In this document: piece after piece, positions 63,855 to 64,000 of the stretch
Position numbering within the stretch: the stretch's first letter is position 1
How the letters are laid out: each line of letters starts with the position of its first letter
Assembly: GCA_024277815.1 (NCBI GenBank)
Contig: JAJRUM010000020.1
Location: 1-64,000, forward strand
Direction of reading: 5' to 3'
Source: Gammaproteobacteria bacterium
Lineage (GTDB): Bacteria; Pseudomonadota; Gammaproteobacteria; Xanthomonadales; SZUA-36
DNA length: 64,000 nt
The notes under the pieces: generated by a model
Databases searched by the model: none
What the model was told of the DNA's origin: nothing
Seen by the model: only the letters and a program-made list of their open reading frames with translations
Program-made: the position numbers and the translations under genes

Positions 63855-64000
63855 CAGACTGCTCTCATCGCGGCAACCGGTCGCAGGCTATAGAGCTTCA
63901 GCGATGGATAAATTGCCGCCAGCAGGCAAAACACAAAGACCACCACGGGCCCCATCAGCAGCGATACAAGACTGACTTTGGGATACATGACCGATGGTAG
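63854..64000 (-). CDS. second FtsX-type permease, 3' end only (partial)
   Basis: The final 48 codons are visible, ending TGA at 63854-63856. They encode a C-terminal TM helix (VVVFVFCLLAAIYPSLK) followed by LYSLRPVAAMRAV, the standard ending of MacB/LolC/LolE permeases (AAxYPAxxAxxxxPxxAxR). The rest lies beyond the window. Confidence 0.88.
   Translation of the reverse strand, partial: LPSVMYPKVSLVSLLMGPVVVFVFCLLAAIYPSLKLYSLRPVAAMRAV

Noticed and set aside
1-64000. tRNA/rRNA genes, insertion sequences, integrase or phage genes, attachment sites
   Set aside because: I looked for cloverleaf arms, transposase and integrase motifs and flanking inverted repeats and saw none I could support.

Overview
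The window reads as one piece of a heterotrophic, Gram-negative gammaproteobacterial chromosome, probably marine. The evidence is two TonB-dependent receptors with EEVIVTA-type TonB boxes, a FadL-type porin, RND and Lol/MacB-type envelope transporters, several acyl-CoA dehydrogenases, and a very large polysaccharide locus dominated by sulfotransferase-like genes. I see no tRNA, rRNA, CRISPR array, insertion sequence or prophage. Genus cannot be told from the sequence alone.  Region 1 (1-27.8 kb) is a surface-polysaccharide locus. It opens with a short KpsT/Wzt-type ABC ATPase. Next come a degenerate sulfotransferase-like coiled-coil protein and an FkbM methyltransferase fused to a very long coiled coil carrying three in-frame 105-bp repeats; these look like a WbdD-style 'cap and ruler' partner for ABC export. 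A 1227-aa three-domain glycosyltransferase, two more FkbM methyltransferases, two GT2 glycosyltransferases, an exostosin-like protein and twelve sulfotransferase-superfamily genes (thirteen domains) follow. gmd, fcl and ugd supply GDP-L-fucose and UDP-glucuronate. The likely product is a sulfated, methylated, fucose- and uronate-containing glycan made by the ABC-dependent route. Several genes are inverted and some stretches are clearly lower in G+C, which suggests piecemeal assembly.  Region 2 (27.8-31.9 kb) is a tandem array of secreted right-handed beta-helix genes on the minus strand: three intact copies and one copy damaged at both ends. Two of the leaders start with an FNR/ANR-like box about 215 bp from the start codon. 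Region 3 (31.9-34.1 kb) holds divergent rmlB/rfbB and galE.  Region 4 (34.3-42.2 kb) is a plus-strand acyl-CoA catabolic operon (three acyl-CoA dehydrogenases, two SDRs, a MaoC hydratase, a zinc-less MDR) preceded by a 14-bp perfect palindrome. It converges on an APH-type kinase. One dehydrogenase and this kinase match the two halves of ACAD10/11, pointing to 4-hydroxyacyl-CoA breakdown.  Region 5 (42.2-60.5 kb) holds a lipoprotein Ntn acylase of the AHL/aculeacin acylase type divergent from a TonB receptor, a FadL porin, an operon of upp with an RND pump, small secreted proteins, a second TonB receptor, an MFS transporter and another acyl-CoA dehydrogenase. Region 6 (60.5-64 kb) is an outer-membrane beta-barrel gene with a LolCDE/MacB-like ABC system cut by the window end. 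Start codons were corrected by signal peptides, Shine-Dalgarno sites and family conservation where the longest reading frame was clearly too long.
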